DNA of 64,000 nt from Pseudomonas arsenicoxydans (GCF_900103875.1 NZ_LT629705.1:5465001-5529000); one strand, 5' to 3'; positions 9,234 to 18,725 are shown, counted from the first letter of the stretch. A program made the numbers and translations. Notes: generated by a model from the sequence alone, not told the origin.

Positions 9234-10256
9234 ATGAATGCAATGACGCGTCTTTCCCTGGCCTGTGCCGCCCTGCTCTCTTCCACGGCCTGGGCGAGTG
9301 AAACACCGATCCAGCCGAAAGTGCTGCTGATCACCATGTTCGCCCCCGAGGCGCAACACTGGATCGATCGTCTGGAACTCAGGCAGGAAGTTCGAGTGCC
9401 AGGCCTGTCCGCCGAGTACCCGACGATTCGCTGCAACACGCAACAGGTGTGCCTGATGGTCACCGGCATGGGCCAGACCAACGCCGCCGCGTCGACACTG
9501 GCCTTGGCCCTGTCGCCGAAATTCGACCTGCGTAAAAGCTATTTCCTGATCGCCGGGATTGCCGGCATCAGCCCCAAGCACGGAACCATCGGCACCGCCG
9601 CGTGGGCGCACTATCTGGTGGAGTTCGGCACCCAGTGGGAAGTGGATTCGCGAGACGCGCCGAAAGACTGGCCGACCGGGTATATCGGCATCAACACCAA
9701 AGGCCCGAACGAAAAACCGCCGCTGGACTACAAGACCGAAGTCTTCGAGCTCAATCCGAAATTGCAGGCCAAGGCGTTCGCCCTGTCGCACAACGTCCAG
9801 TTGAGCGAGAGTAAAGAGTCGGCCACCTGGCGCATGAAGTATCCGTCGCCCCCAGCCAATCAACCGCCGGTGGTGACGCAATGCGACACGCTGGCGGGCA
9901 ACACCTGGTTTTCCGGGACACGCTTGAGCGAGCGCGCCGAAGTCTGGACCCGGTTGCTGACGGACAATAAAGGCGAATACTGCACGACGCAGCAGGAAGA
10001 CAGTTCCACGTATGAAGCGCTGTTGCGGGCCAGTCGCGAGGGGCTGGTGGACGTCCAGCGTCTGGCGGTGGTGCGCGCCGGCTCCGATTTCGATCGACCG
10101 GCACCGGGCCAGAGCGAAGTGGATAACCTGCTCAAGTACGCCGATCAGGGCGGATTCGTGCCGGCGCTGGAGAACCTGTACCGGACCGGGAATCCGTTGG
10201 TGCAGGAGATTTTGAATAATTGGTCGGCGTGGGAGAACGGTGTTCCCGACGCTTGA
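9234..10256 (+). CDS. Purine nucleoside permease (NUP) family protein, exported
   Basis: A 340-residue protein with a cleavable signal peptide (about residues 1-18, ending TAWAS) and no further membrane segment. The mature protein resembles the NUP family first described in Candida as a nucleoside permease and structurally related to nucleoside phosphorylases; blocks include VTGMGQTNAAAS, IAGIAGISPKHGT and AAWAHYLVEFG. A soluble periplasmic nucleoside-binding or cleaving role fits better than transport. It has an excellent TGGAGG ribosome site and sits directly behind the Tsx-like porin. The evidence for family is good; biochemical role is inference. Confidence 0.82.
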   Translation: MNAMTRLSLACAALLSSTAWASETPIQPKVLLITMFAPEAQHWIDRLELRQEVRVPGLSAEYPTIRCNTQQVCLMVTGMGQTNAAASTLALALSPKFDLRKSYFLIAGIAGISPKHGTIGTAAWAHYLVEFGTQWEVDSRDAPKDWPTGYIGINTKGPNEKPPLDYKTEVFELNPKLQAKAFALSHNVQLSESKESATWRMKYPSPPANQPPVVTQCDTLAGNTWFSGTRLSERAEVWTRLLTDNKGEYCTTQQEDSSTYEALLRASREGLVDVQRLAVVRAGSDFDRPAPGQSEVDNLLKYADQGGFVPALENLYRTGNPLVQEILNNWSAWENGVPDA

Positions 10257-10276
10257 TCTCACAACACAGATCCCCC

Positions 10277-10304
10277 TGTGGGAGCGAGCAGGCTCACTCC
10301 CACA
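10277..10304. repeat. Short palindromic repeat, also possible bidirectional terminator
   Basis: TGTGGGAGCGAGCAGGCTCACTCCCACA folds on itself (one mismatch pair) and is followed by TTTT. It is a condensed form of the fluorescens-type repeat and lies between two convergent genes, where it can serve as a terminator. Confidence 0.7.
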
Positions 10305-10315
10305 TTTTGATTGGG

Positions 10316-11272
10316 TCAGGGCAAGAGAATCACTTTGTCGCCACTGCCCTGGTTCACTTCGGCATACCGATCCAGCCCTTGTGCCAACGGCGATTCAAGC
10401 AGGCCCTCGGGCAACGGCAGCAACCCCTGATCAAAGAATTTGCCGAACTGATCCAGCATCGCCGCACACGCCTGGACGCCATACAGCAACGAATTGATCC
10501 CCACCACCGAACCGCCCTTGCGATACAGCGCCAACGCTGGCAGCTGCACCATGCCGTCCACCGGCGCGGCGATGATTGCGATGCGCCCGAACGCGGCCAG
10601 CGCCGGGACCGAGGCCGGCAGCCAGAAGCCCGTGGTGTCGAAAATCACGTCGGCACCGCCGGTATACACGGCGTTGACCTGCGCCCCCAACTCTTCGGGC
10701 TTATCCAGTTGCAACGTCTGATAACCCTGCGCCTGCAAATCCTTTACCTGCTCGGGGCGCCGCGCCGCTGCCAGCACCTGGGCGCCACGCACCTTGGCCA
10801 GCGCCAGCGCGGCACTGCCCACCGCCCCGCCACCGATCACCAATAGCCGCGTTTGCGCCGTTACCAGACTGCGCTCCAATGCATCCCACGCCGTGGTGTA
10901 GGGCACACCGAGGCTGGCGGCCTGGGCGAAGCTCAGATGAGTGGGTTTGAGCGCCACGCCATTGGCCGGCAGCTTGACGAACTGCGCATGCGACCCGTCG
11001 GCAAAAAAACCCAGCTCGCGACCGGTGCCCCAGACCTCTTGACCGATCAGCCCCTCGGGCCCTTCAACCACCACACCGGCGAAATCGCGCCCGGGAATGC
11101 GCGGCAAGGTGGTATAGGGGAAACGCCCGAGCACGTTCTTCACGTCGCTGGGATTCAGGCCAGCGGCCTTGATCTGGACCAGCACTTCATCGGCGCCGGG
11201 AACGGGGGTTGGAACATCGACATAGCGCAAGGCCGAGAGATCGCCGGTCTTGTCGAATTGCAGTGCTTTCAT
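10316..11272 (-). CDS. MDR-family zinc-independent alcohol dehydrogenase/quinone oxidoreductase
   Basis: A 318-residue medium-chain reductase. The N-terminal GroES-like domain shows LKYVDV-type start, AAGLNPSDVKNVLG and RIPGRDFAGVV; the NAD(P)-binding fold has the motif LLVIGGGAVGSAALALAK. The structural and catalytic zinc cysteines are absent, so it is a quinone oxidoreductase-like NADPH reductase acting on small carbonyls or enones. The start is taken at MKALQFDK (11272); MDTP four codons upstream is also possible. It follows the XapX gene by 29 bp on the same strand, and an AraC regulator lies further upstream. Confidence 0.88.
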   Translation of the reverse strand: MKALQFDKTGDLSALRYVDVPTPVPGADEVLVQIKAAGLNPSDVKNVLGRFPYTTLPRIPGRDFAGVVVEGPEGLIGQEVWGTGRELGFFADGSHAQFVKLPANGVALKPTHLSFAQAASLGVPYTTAWDALERSLVTAQTRLLVIGGGAVGSAALALAKVRGAQVLAAARRPEQVKDLQAQGYQTLQLDKPEELGAQVNAVYTGGADVIFDTTGFWLPASVPALAAFGRIAIIAAPVDGMVQLPALALYRKGGSVVGINSLLYGVQACAAMLDQFGKFFDQGLLPLPEGLLESPLAQGLDRYAEVNQGSGDKVILLP

Positions 11273-11301
11273 GGGAGTGTCCATCGCATCAAGGAAGGGG
11301 T

Positions 11302-11475
11302 TCAGGAGATCCAGCCGCTGACCAGTTGCCGGCCCATGGGCCACAACTTCTCACCGGCGAGCATGCCCAGCAGGCCCACCAGCGCAATGGCCGGTGGTGC
11401 GGGAGAACGAAAATCCAGGGCGCCGTACACCAGGCCGACGCCCAGACCGATGACCAGCGAGATGAGGTAGCTCAT
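11302..11475 (-). CDS. XapX domain small membrane protein
   Basis: A 57-residue protein consisting of two hydrophobic helices joined by the XapX signature RSPAPPAIALVGLLGMLAGE. XapX proteins are small inner-membrane proteins of unknown function often found beside reductases or regulators. The start MSYLIS is the one just before the first helix; an upstream TTG or ATG would add only a few polar residues. It precedes the MDR reductase gene and is probably co-transcribed with it. Confidence 0.85.
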   Translation of the reverse strand: MSYLISLVIGLGVGLVYGALDFRSPAPPAIALVGLLGMLAGEKLWPMGRQLVSGWIS

Positions 11476-11570
11476 GGCAGACTCCGAGGGCAAAAAAGGT
11501 ATGCCTGAAGTCTAGAGCGAGGTGACGGCGGGCATCGGCCAAGTGCTTCTGAATATCGGCCAAAACATCT

Positions 11571-12350
11571 TCACGCCTGACGTTGACTCGCCGAAAACTG
11601 CGAAGGCACGACACCCAGTTCCCGGCGGAACATGTCGCTGAAGCTGCTCGGTGAATAGCCCAGTTCCCGGGCAATCGTGCTGACCGGCACGCCCTGGATC
11701 AATTCTGCCGCTGCCGTCGCCAGTTGCACCTGCCGCCGCCATTCAGCGAAGCCCATGCCCAGGCCATCCTTGAACAGCCGCGCGAGGGTACGCACGCTGG
11801 CCCCGGCATTTTCCGCGTGCTGTTCGAAGGGGATGTCCAGCGAGGGCGCGGCCATGACCGCCTGACACAGGTTCATCAACCGTCGCTCGGACTCACCCGG
11901 CAAGGGGATTTTCAGCCGCGAACGCCTGGCCCGTCTAAGCTCCAGCAGTGCCAGGCCGACCAGCGCTTCGTAATACTCGGGTGCGCCATCATCGCCCTGC
12001 TCCACCAGCCCGACGATCAGCTCCCGCAGCAGGCCGCCGACTTCAATCACTTGAACACTGTCATCCAGCGTGGCGGCCAGTGAGGGCCGCAGGTAGATAT
12101 TGCGCATCTGCAGGTCCGAGACCACGCGAATCCCGTGGGGCACGCCCGGTGGCAGCCACACCGCCCGCTGCGGTGGCACCACCAGCGCTTCATGGGGCGT
12201 TTCAACCCACATGACCCCGCTCATCGCGTACAGCAGCTGGCCCCAGTCATGCTGGTGCGGCTCGATGTACAAGCCACGCGGGTAGGTCCGTGCCAGCGGT
12301 TGCACGGGGACATCGGTGTCACTCAGATCTGGAGGGGCAGCAAGGGCCAT
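11571..12350 (-). CDS. AraC-family transcriptional regulator with cupin domain
   Basis: A 259-residue regulator. The N-terminal cupin-type domain has YIEPHQHDWGQLLYAMSGVM and WLPPGVPHGIR, and the C-terminal pair of helix-turn-helix units includes VRTLARLFKDGLGMGFAEWR and ARELGYSPSSFSDMFRRELG. This architecture is typical of AraC regulators next to small oxidoreductase or efflux genes. It lies 95 bp upstream of the XapX-reductase pair on the same strand, so local control of that pair is the simplest guess. No strong ribosome site precedes the ATG; TTG two codons upstream is a less likely start. Confidence 0.9.
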   Translation of the reverse strand: MALAAPPDLSDTDVPVQPLARTYPRGLYIEPHQHDWGQLLYAMSGVMWVETPHEALVVPPQRAVWLPPGVPHGIRVVSDLQMRNIYLRPSLAATLDDSVQVIEVGGLLRELIVGLVEQGDDGAPEYYEALVGLALLELRRARRSRLKIPLPGESERRLMNLCQAVMAAPSLDIPFEQHAENAGASVRTLARLFKDGLGMGFAEWRRQVQLATAAAELIQGVPVSTIARELGYSPSSFSDMFRRELGVVPSQFSASQRQA

Positions 12351-12496
12351 GGGCAATGATCATTGGGGAATTCAGGTGTTTGCATGGTAACGAGCCACCA
12401 GCATTGTCGCCACTGGCGGCAGCCGTCCGCCAATCCAAGTGAATTTTCCGCTAGCCGGACGATCCTTCTATTACCACAGGGAGGAATACGGGCTTT

Positions 12497-12724
12497 ATGA
12501 ACAACGCAAAACTTTTCGTCATCGAATACACCCTTCATGGCGTTCCCAAGTCATTCATTATCCGCCTGGACAAGATGGACAACGCGGAAGCTTGGCATTG
12601 GGCCAGTTGTGACGCCGGCGTCGGACGAATCCCTCGCTTTGGCCGGGAGAAGGTGCAAAAAACCAGCAAGCCGCTGGCGGAAAAGTTCGGGATCGAAAAC
12701 GTGACCTGGCGACCGGCTGGCTGA
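12497..12724 (+). CDS. Conserved small Pseudomonas protein (DUF6555-like)
   Basis: A 75-residue soluble protein with blocks KLFVIEYTLHGVPKSFIIR, AEAWHWASCDAG and RIPRFGREKV. I recall close relatives in many pseudomonads annotated only as a DUF (DUF6555, from memory). The start is good: GGGAGG precedes the ATG by about twelve bases. There is no signal or membrane segment. Function is unknown. It ends just before a strong terminator shared with the convergent metallothionein gene. Confidence 0.75.
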   Translation: MNNAKLFVIEYTLHGVPKSFIIRLDKMDNAEAWHWASCDAGVGRIPRFGREKVQKTSKPLAEKFGIENVTWRPAG

Positions 12725-12754
12725 AGCTCGAAAAAAGGGGAAAACAGACATAAA

Positions 12755-12783
12755 AAAAGTGGAGCCAGGGCGGCTCCACTTTT
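12755..12783. terminator. Bidirectional rho-independent terminator
   Basis: AAAAGTGGAGCC, a five-base loop, then GGCTCCACTTTT: a perfect 12-bp stem with A and T runs on both sides, between convergent genes. It can end transcription in both directions. Confidence 0.92.
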
Positions 12784-12800
12784 CGTATTGCGTTGATGAG

Positions 12801-12968
12801 TTATTTGGCGTGGGCGCACTTGCAGCCTTTGCTCGCGCACTCTTCGCCATGTTCGTGGTGCTTGGCGCACGCTTCACAGCAATAGTGCTTGCCGTGACGC
12901 GCTATCGGATGTTCGCCCAGTTTGCATGAGCATTTGGGGCAGTCGCAGGTACTGTCACTGCTGATCAT
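12801..12968 (-). CDS. Bacterial metallothionein
   Basis: A 55-residue cytoplasmic metal-binding protein with ten cysteines (C8, C10, C13, C15, C30, C31, C34, C44, C49, C51) and several histidines. The pattern CDCPKCSC, then HYCCEACAKHH, then GCKCAHAK, is that of SmtA/BmtA-type metallothioneins of Pseudomonas and cyanobacteria, which bind Zn and Cd in a Cys/His cluster around a zinc-finger-like core. The start MISSDS has GGAG upstream; the 18 codons further upstream are non-homologous. No metal regulator lies beside it. Confidence 0.93.
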   Translation of the reverse strand: MISSDSTCDCPKCSCKLGEHPIARHGKHYCCEACAKHHEHGEECASKGCKCAHAK

Positions 12969-13027
12969 GAGCCTGACTCCATGTGTGGTGGTCGTCGGGT
13001 GCGCAATCGCTGGCACCGTCATACCAG

Positions 13028-13117
13028 TGTAGGAGCTGTCGAGTGAAACGAGGCTGCGATCTTTTGACGTTGGTTTTTTAAAAGATCGCAGCCTCGTTTC
13101 ACTCGACAGCTCCTACA
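13028..13117. repeat. Perfect 38-bp inverted repeat, TGTAGGAGC-type
   Basis: The left arm 13028-13065 and the right arm 13080-13117 are exact reverse complements over 38 bases, with a 14-base loop. The ends read TGTAGGAGC and GCTCCTACA. It lies between the metallothionein start and the stop of the YdcZ-type gene and is not coding. It is a second repeat family distinct from the TGTGGGAGC elements. Confidence 0.92.
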
Positions 13118-13139
13118 GCGCTCGTCAAGGAGTCCGGCG

Positions 13140-13595
13140 TCAGGCCTGACGGGTGTTGCTGCGGTACATGAAGAACAAGGCCAGCGCGAGACACGCCATT
13201 GCCACGATCCGGCTGCTCGACAACTCGATCGCCGGATTGCCCAGCCAGCCGAAGTTATCGATCAACATCCCCATGCCCAGTTGCCCGAGAATCACTGCCA
13301 CGGTCGCCACCGCCGTGCCGACGCGCGGCACCGCGCCGACCATGACCATCATGTAGACCACGCCGAACAGCGCGCCGCTGAGCTGCCATTTCGGCACGTC
13401 CAGCAGGCTGACGGCATGGGCCGGTTCGAAAAACAGGATCAGCAACCCGGTGACCACCGCGCCGACCGCAAAGGTCAGCAAACTGCTGCGCAACACACCA
13501 ACGGTTTCGCCCAGACGCCCGTTAATCGCCGCCTGAACACTCAACACCGCACCGGCGGCCACGACCACCGCCAACAAAATAATCAGATTCATCAT
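13140..13595 (-). CDS. DMT-superfamily YdcZ/DUF606 transporter, second of pair
   Basis: A 151-residue inner-membrane protein with about five hydrophobic helices, including AVVVAAGAVLSVQAAINGRLG and LSGALFGVVYMMVMVGAVPRVG, typical of the YdcZ (DUF606) half of the EamA/DMT transporters. It is half the size of a full transporter and is paired with a similar protein encoded directly upstream; the two genes overlap (TGATG), suggesting a heterodimer. The first ATG of the tandem ATGATG is used. Substrate unknown. Confidence 0.88.
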   Translation of the reverse strand: MMNLIILLAVVVAAGAVLSVQAAINGRLGETVGVLRSSLLTFAVGAVVTGLLILFFEPAHAVSLLDVPKWQLSGALFGVVYMMVMVGAVPRVGTAVATVAVILGQLGMGMLIDNFGWLGNPAIELSSSRIVAMACLALALFFMYRSNTRQA

Positions 13596-14080
13596 CAACC
13601 CCGAGCGATCAGAACAAGTGCCGCGACAATCAGCAGCAAGGCCAGCCAACGTTCACCGTTGACCTTTTTGCGCGCGGTGCCGAACCAGCCGAAGTGGTCG
13701 ATCAACACGCTTTTGCCGACCTGCCCGGAGAGGATCGCGATCATCGTCATGGCAATACCGATGTGCGGCGTGGCCATGGTCAGCACCACCACGTAGATCG
13801 GCCCAAGGAAACCGCCGATCAACTGCCAGCGCGGCAAGGTGTTCAAGGCCGGTCCCTGTTGCTTGCCGCTGAACAACAGCAGCAAGAACAGAATCGCCGA
13901 ACCCACGCCGAAGATGCTCAACGTCGCCCATAAATGCCCGACCTGAACCCCGAGCGGGCCAAGCAGACCGGCCTCCACGGAAAGGCCCATGCCCGCCAGG
14001 ATCACCAGCGGCAGCAACAACAGGCGCAGCCCGGGGTTGGTCGCTGGCGTCGCAGCGATGTCGATTGAAGAAGCTTGCAT
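13595..14080 (-). CDS. DMT-superfamily YdcZ/DUF606 transporter, first of pair
   Basis: A 161-residue membrane protein, paralogous to its downstream partner: both share the GMGLSVEAGLLG / SVQAAINGRLG block and the end segment with DHFGWFG or DNFGWLG. Five hydrophobic helices are visible. The chosen ATG (14078-14080) leaves a short polar N-terminus; the longer upstream frame runs into the palindromic repeat and is not coding. The pair is divergent from a LysR regulator that likely controls it. Confidence 0.87.
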   Translation of the reverse strand: MQASSIDIAATPATNPGLRLLLLPLVILAGMGLSVEAGLLGPLGVQVGHLWATLSIFGVGSAILFLLLLFSGKQQGPALNTLPRWQLIGGFLGPIYVVVLTMATPHIGIAMTMIAILSGQVGKSVLIDHFGWFGTARKKVNGERWLALLLIVAALVLIARG

Positions 14081-14116
14081 AAGGAAAACCTGCCAGTAAT
14101 CAGTTAAGTCGCTGAA

Positions 14117-14208
14117 CTGTGGGAGCGGGCTTGCCCGCGATGACGGTCTATCAGTTGATATTGCGGCGCCTGAAACACCGCCATCGCGGGCAAGCCCGGC
14201 TCCCACAG
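14117..14208. repeat. Fluorescens-type REP doublet (REPIN)
   Basis: Two inverted copies of the TGTGGGAGCGGGCTTGCCCG half face each other across a short variable spacer, in the spacer between the divergent YdcZ pair and lysR gene. Confidence 0.92.
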
Positions 14209-14327
14209 GGATCTGCGGTGTTAAGGCGTTAACCCGCCGGATGGCGCGCATTATCGGCTGGCGATCCTTTGCGATAAATGGGAGCATCCTGACAACACTT
14301 TTGCGTAAACCGCACAGCAGGATAACT

Positions 14328-15263
14328 ATGCACGGCCTCAACGAACTGGGATTCAAGGCACTCCGGCTGTTTGTCGCGGTGCTCGACCACGGCAGTTTTT
14401 CCGAAGTCGCCCGCCGCGAAGGCCTGGCGCCCTCTTCGATTTCCCGGCAGATCCAGTTGATGGAACAGGCCTTGAACCAGCAATTGCTCTATCGCCATAC
14501 GCGCGCCGTCACGCCCACCGAAGCCGGGCGCATGCTGGGCCATCACGCGCGACTGGTGCTGGTGCAACTGGAAGAAGCCGAGCAAGCCTTGCAGGAACAG
14601 CAAAGCGAACCGAGCGGACTGGTACGGATCAACGCGCCGGTGGTGTTCGGGCAGCGCCATCTCACGCCGTGGCTGGGGCAGCTGTGCGAGCGCTACCCGA
14701 AACTGCAATTGGATATCCAGCAGACCGACAGCTACATCGACCCATTACAGGAAGGCGCCGACCTGCTGTTTCGCATCGGCCCGTTGCACGATTCGAGCAT
14801 GCAGGCGCGCATCCTCGCGCCGCACCGCTTTCAAGTCGCCGCCAGCCCGGCCTATCTGCAACGCCACGGCACGCCGCGACATCCCGAGGATCTGGCGGCG
14901 CATCAATGCCTGGCCTACAAAGGCGTGACGGGCCAACAGCGCTGGTTTTTCCGCCAGGACCAGCAGGACTGGACGCCCTACTCGGTGAAAGGACCGATCA
15001 CCGGCAACCACGCCGACACACTCACCCAGGCCGCTGAACAGGGGCTGGGGCTGGTGATGTTTCCGTCGTGGCTGATTGGTGAAGCGGTGCGCAGCGGCAC
15101 GCTGGTGCCGGTACTTGCGGACTATCAGGTGTCCAACAGCCTTGAGCCGCAGCAGATTGCGGTGCTGTGGCCCGGTAGTCGGCGGTTGTCGGTGAAGGTG
15201 CGGACAGTCATCGACTTCTTTGTGGAATGCTTCGGCACAGTGCCCTACTGGGACAGACCCTGA
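14328..15263 (+). CDS. LysR-family transcriptional regulator
   Basis: A 311-residue LTTR. The winged helix-turn-helix is at residues 8-65 (ALRLFVAVLDHGSFSEVAR, then GLAPSSISRQIQLMEQAL), followed by a linker helix and a type-2 periplasmic-binding-like effector domain. The end of the effector domain is complete (LGLVMFPSWLIGEA). The ATG has CAGGA upstream. It is transcribed away from the two YdcZ-type transporter genes, the usual layout for an LTTR and its target. Effector unknown. Confidence 0.93.
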   Translation: MHGLNELGFKALRLFVAVLDHGSFSEVARREGLAPSSISRQIQLMEQALNQQLLYRHTRAVTPTEAGRMLGHHARLVLVQLEEAEQALQEQQSEPSGLVRINAPVVFGQRHLTPWLGQLCERYPKLQLDIQQTDSYIDPLQEGADLLFRIGPLHDSSMQARILAPHRFQVAASPAYLQRHGTPRHPEDLAAHQCLAYKGVTGQQRWFFRQDQQDWTPYSVKGPITGNHADTLTQAAEQGLGLVMFPSWLIGEAVRSGTLVPVLADYQVSNSLEPQQIAVLWPGSRRLSVKVRTVIDFFVECFGTVPYWDRP

Positions 15264-15276
15264 TACCACATCCCCT

Positions 15277-15366
15277 TGTGGGAGCGGGCTTGCCCGCGAT
15301 GAGGCCAGCACAACGGACACTGATGTCGACTGAACTGACGCCATCGCGGGCAAGCCCGCTCCCACA
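15277..15366. repeat. Fluorescens-type REP doublet (REPIN)
   Basis: Inverted pair of TGTGGGAGCGGGCTTGCCCG halves between the convergent lysR and chemoreceptor genes. Confidence 0.92.
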
Positions 15367-15380
15367 GGTTCTTCGGGGTG

Positions 15381-17063
15381 TCAGATTCGGAACTGTCCGA
15401 CCAGTTTACCCAGGCGCTGACCGAGGTCGGCGAGGCTGCGCGAGGTCTGGGCGCCGAGTTGGGTTTCGTCGGCGACACTGTCCACCGCCACGGCAATCTG
15501 GTGCACGCTGCGGTTGATCTCTTCGGCCACGGCGGTCTGTTCTTCCGCCGCGCTGGCAATCTGCGCGTTCATCGAGTTGATGGTGCCGATCAACTGGGCC
15601 ATGGTGTCCAGCGATGCGCCGGCCTCATTGGCCTGGGCCGAGGTGCCATCGCCCGCTTCACTGGAACGACGCATCGCTTCCACCGCCGATTGAGTCCCGG
15701 CCTGCAAACGGTCGATCATGCCCTGGATTTCCTGGGTGCTGATCTGCGTGCGACTGGCCAGCGCCCGCACTTCGTCGGCCACCACCGCAAAACCACGTCC
15801 CGCTTCGCCGGCGCGCGCTGCTTCAATCGCAGCGTTCAGCGCCAGCAGGTTGGTCTGCTCGGCAATCGAGCGAATCACCCCCAGCACGCTGACAATCGAC
15901 GACACGTCTTTTTGCAGGCTGTCGAGGGACACGCCGCTGCTGCGAATGTCGTCCACCAACGCATGAATTTTCACAATGCTGCCCGCCACCACACGCTTGG
16001 CAGCCTGGCCTTCCTCGTCGGTTTGCTGGGCCGCGACCGCTGCATTTTGTGCACTTTTCGCCACTTCCTGCGCCGCCGCCGACATTTCGTTGATCGCCGT
16101 GGCGACCTGATCGGTCTCGTGGCGCTGACGCTCCATCGCCTGATCCGAACGCTGGGCCTGATCGGAGACCTGAGTCACCAGGCCGGTCAGCTGCGAAGTC
16201 ATTTCGGTGATCTGGCGCACCAGGCCGTGGATCTTGTCGACGAAACGGTTGAACGAGCCGGCCAGTTCGCCGAGTTCATCCTGGCTGGTGATGGTCAGGC
16301 GACGGGTCAAGTCGCCCTCGCCCGCCGCGATGTCATCGAGGTTGGCTTTCATCAGGTTCAGCGGACGCAGAATGGTATTGGCCAGCAGCATCCCGGCGGC
16401 TGCGATCACCAACAGCACCACCACGGCAATCCCGACGATGCTCAGCACCACGCCTTCCATGCGTTCCTGGACCTTGGCCTCCACCAGGGCGACTTGCGCT
16501 TCGATGCCGTCAAGGTTGACCGAGGTGCCGACCGCCATGTCCCACTTGGGCAGGTATTCGGTGTAACCGAGCTTGGGCACCAGCACTTGGGTGTTGCCAG
16601 GCAATGGCGAGCTGTATTGCAGGTAGTGAGTGCCGTCCTTGGCGACGTTCACCAGGTCACGGTTGACGTAGACGCCGTTCGGGTCGCGGTTGTCCTTGAA
16701 GCTCTGGCCCACGCCATCGGGGCTGTTGGCCTTGAACAGGCGCACGGTGTTGGAGTCATAGCCGAAGAAGTAGCCGTCCTTGCCGTAGGTGATGCTCGAC
16801 AGCAGCTTGATCGCCTGGGCCCGCGCCGCGTTATCGCCCTGGGCGGCCGCGTCGTACAACGGTTTGATCGTGGTCATGGCGACCGCGACGTAGCTTTGCA
16901 GGGTGGCCTTGGCATCGCTGAGCAGACGCTGGCGCGTTTCCTCGACTTCCTTGCGGGCCTGTTCCTGCAGAATGAACAACGTGGTCAGGCTGATGACCAG
17001 CGCAAAGAGCAACACCGGGAGGACGGCAAGGGACAGGACTTTAGCCTTCAGGCTCAGGCGCAT
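15381..17063 (-). CDS. Methyl-accepting chemotaxis protein with single Cache domain
   Basis: A 560-residue chemoreceptor. TM1 spans about residues 8-31, a periplasmic sCache-type sensor about 45-195 ([14 protein letters not shown] is characteristic), TM2 about 205-227, a HAMP domain follows, and the signalling hairpin carries the invariant tip [19 protein letters not shown]. The C-terminus lacks the pentapeptide tether for CheR/CheB. Single-Cache receptors of this kind often sense small organic acids, but the ligand cannot be read here. It lies next to an antiporter-family gene and a second receptor, both on their own transcription units. Confidence 0.95.
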   Translation of the reverse strand: MRLSLKAKVLSLAVLPVLLFALVISLTTLFILQEQARKEVEETRQRLLSDAKATLQSYVAVAMTTIKPLYDAAAQGDNAARAQAIKLLSSITYGKDGYFFGYDSNTVRLFKANSPDGVGQSFKDNRDPNGVYVNRDLVNVAKDGTHYLQYSSPLPGNTQVLVPKLGYTEYLPKWDMAVGTSVNLDGIEAQVALVEAKVQERMEGVVLSIVGIAVVVLLVIAAAGMLLANTILRPLNLMKANLDDIAAGEGDLTRRLTITSQDELGELAGSFNRFVDKIHGLVRQITEMTSQLTGLVTQVSDQAQRSDQAMERQRHETDQVATAINEMSAAAQEVAKSAQNAAVAAQQTDEEGQAAKRVVAGSIVKIHALVDDIRSSGVSLDSLQKDVSSIVSVLGVIRSIAEQTNLLALNAAIEAARAGEAGRGFAVVADEVRALASRTQISTQEIQGMIDRLQAGTQSAVEAMRRSSEAGDGTSAQANEAGASLDTMAQLIGTINSMNAQIASAAEEQTAVAEEINRSVHQIAVAVDSVADETQLGAQTSRSLADLGQRLGKLVGQFRI

Positions 17064-17150
17064 GACGGTTCACTCTTTTGATTTTATTGGCGTGGTTAAA
17101 GGCTGTAACGGCACGCCGGACCAAAAGTTGAGTCAGGGTCACTTTGAACC

Positions 17151-17239
17151 TGTGGGAGCGGGCTTGCCCGCGATAGCGTCGGTACATTCAGTATCAATGT
17201 GACTGAAAGGCCGCCATCGCGGGCAAGCCCGCTCCCACA
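17151..17239. repeat. Fluorescens-type REP doublet (REPIN)
   Basis: Inverted pair of TGTGGGAGCGGGCTTGCCCG halves between the antiporter stop and the chemoreceptor start, on a leftward run of genes. Confidence 0.92.
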
Positions 17240-17251
17240 GGGTTAGAGGTG

Positions 17252-18571
17252 TTACAGAACCATCGCGGCGACCCAGCCAAACGCCAGCAGCGGCAGGTTG
17301 TAGTGCAGGAAGGTCGGCACCACGGTGTCCCAGATGTGGTGATGCTGGCCGTCGATGTTCAGGCCGGAGGTCGGGCCCAGCGTCGAGTCCGAGGCCGGCG
17401 AACCGGCGTCGCCCAAGGCGCCGGCCGTGCCGACGATGCACACGATCGCAATCGGGCTGAAGCCCAGCTGCACGCACAACGGCACGAAAATCGCCGCCAG
17501 GATCGGCACGGTGGAAAACGACGAGCCGATGCCCATCGTCACCAGCAGGCCGACCAGCAACATCAGCAATGCCCCCACGCCTTTGCTGTGATCGATCCAC
17601 GACGCCGACGCCTCGACCAGGGTTTGCACCTCACCGGTGGCCTTCATCACTTCGGCAAACCCTGAAGCGGCGATCATGATGAAACCGATCATCGCCATCA
17701 TTTTCATGCCTTCGGTGAACAGGTCGTCCGTGTCGCGCCACTTCACGATGCCCGAGACGGAGAAGATCAGAAAACCGGCGAGCGCACCGATGATCATTGA
17801 GTCCAGCAGCAACTGAATGATGAACGCCGCTGCGATAGCGACACCGGCGACCATCAGGCTCAGCGGGTTGTACTCAACCGCCACTTGCTCGACTTGTTCG
17901 ATCTTTTCCAGGTCGTAGACGCGCTTTTTGCGGTAGCTGATAAAGGCTGCCGCCAGCCCCACGACCATGCCCAGAGCCGGAATACCCATGGCATGGGTGA
18001 CATTGATGCCGGTGATGTCGACGCCGCTGCGGGCCACGTTGGCCAGCAGGATTTCATTGAGGAATATGTTGCCAAAGCCCACCGGCAAGAACATGTACGG
18101 CGTGATCAGGCCGAAGGTCATGACGCAGGCGATCAACCGGCGATCCAGTTGCAGCCGGGTCAATACATAAAGCAGCGGCGGCACCAGCAACGGAATAAAG
18201 GCGATATGTATCGGCAGGATGTTCTGCGATGCGATAGCCACCACCCAGAGCAGACCGATCAGCAGCCACTTGACCTGGCGGCCACCGCTGGCGTGCTGGC
18301 GATCGACCATCGCCAATGCCTTGTCCGCCAGCGCATGGGCCAGGCCGGACTTGGCAATCGCCACGGCGAATGCCCCGAGCAAGGCGTATGACAATGCCAC
18401 CGTCGCGCCGCCGCCGAGGCCGCTGTTGAAGGCTTTGAGGGTGGCGTCGATGCCCAGGCCACCGGTCAAACCACCCACCAGCGCGCCGACGATCAGTGCG
18501 ATCACGACGTGCACGCGGGACAGGCTGAGGATCAGCATGACGCCGACCGCAGCAATTACAGCATTAATCAT
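17252..18571 (-). CDS. Na+/H+ antiporter family protein (YuiF-like)
   Basis: A 439-residue inner-membrane carrier with about eleven hydrophobic helices. Blocks such as [33 protein letters not shown] and [19 protein letters not shown] fit the NhaC/ArsB-related Na+/H+ antiporter family that includes Bacillus YuiF, linked by some reports to amino-acid uptake. A charged cytoplasmic loop ([17 protein letters not shown]) splits the two halves. It is a single gene divergent from the larger chemoreceptor. Confidence 0.88.
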   Translation of the reverse strand: MINAVIAAVGVMLILSLSRVHVVIALIVGALVGGLTGGLGIDATLKAFNSGLGGGATVALSYALLGAFAVAIAKSGLAHALADKALAMVDRQHASGGRQVKWLLIGLLWVVAIASQNILPIHIAFIPLLVPPLLYVLTRLQLDRRLIACVMTFGLITPYMFLPVGFGNIFLNEILLANVARSGVDITGINVTHAMGIPALGMVVGLAAAFISYRKKRVYDLEKIEQVEQVAVEYNPLSLMVAGVAIAAAFIIQLLLDSMIIGALAGFLIFSVSGIVKWRDTDDLFTEGMKMMAMIGFIMIAASGFAEVMKATGEVQTLVEASASWIDHSKGVGALLMLLVGLLVTMGIGSSFSTVPILAAIFVPLCVQLGFSPIAIVCIVGTAGALGDAGSPASDSTLGPTSGLNIDGQHHHIWDTVVPTFLHYNLPLLAFGWVAAMVL

Positions 18572-18703
18572 CGTTACCTCAAGGCAAGCGAAATGAGCTC
18601 AGCCGGCAGTCTGCGAAGAGCCGCCAGCGGATCAAGGAATGGGTTTTATTAGAGGGCGCGCACTGTGCCGGACCAGTGCCGCCTTGTCAAAGCCGACTCA
18701 AAT

Positions 18704-18725
18704 CCTTGTAGGAGCTCCTACAAGG
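18704..18725. repeat. Perfect 22-bp palindrome
   Basis: CCTTGTAGGAGCTCCTACAAGG is an exact palindrome made of two abutting TGTAGGAGC ends, about 80 bp upstream of the chemoreceptor start. It looks like the loop-less form of the repeat at 13028 and could also act as an operator. Confidence 0.7.

Noticed and set aside
13595..14356. Longer version of the first YdcZ-type gene starting in the REP doublet
   Set aside because: The added N-terminus is a translation of the palindromic repeat; the ATG at 14080 precedes the first membrane helix.
15378..17081. Long rightward frame of 567 codons opposite the chemoreceptor
   Set aside because: His/Gln/Arg-rich with no family blocks; it is the antisense image of the high-GC chemoreceptor gene on the other strand.
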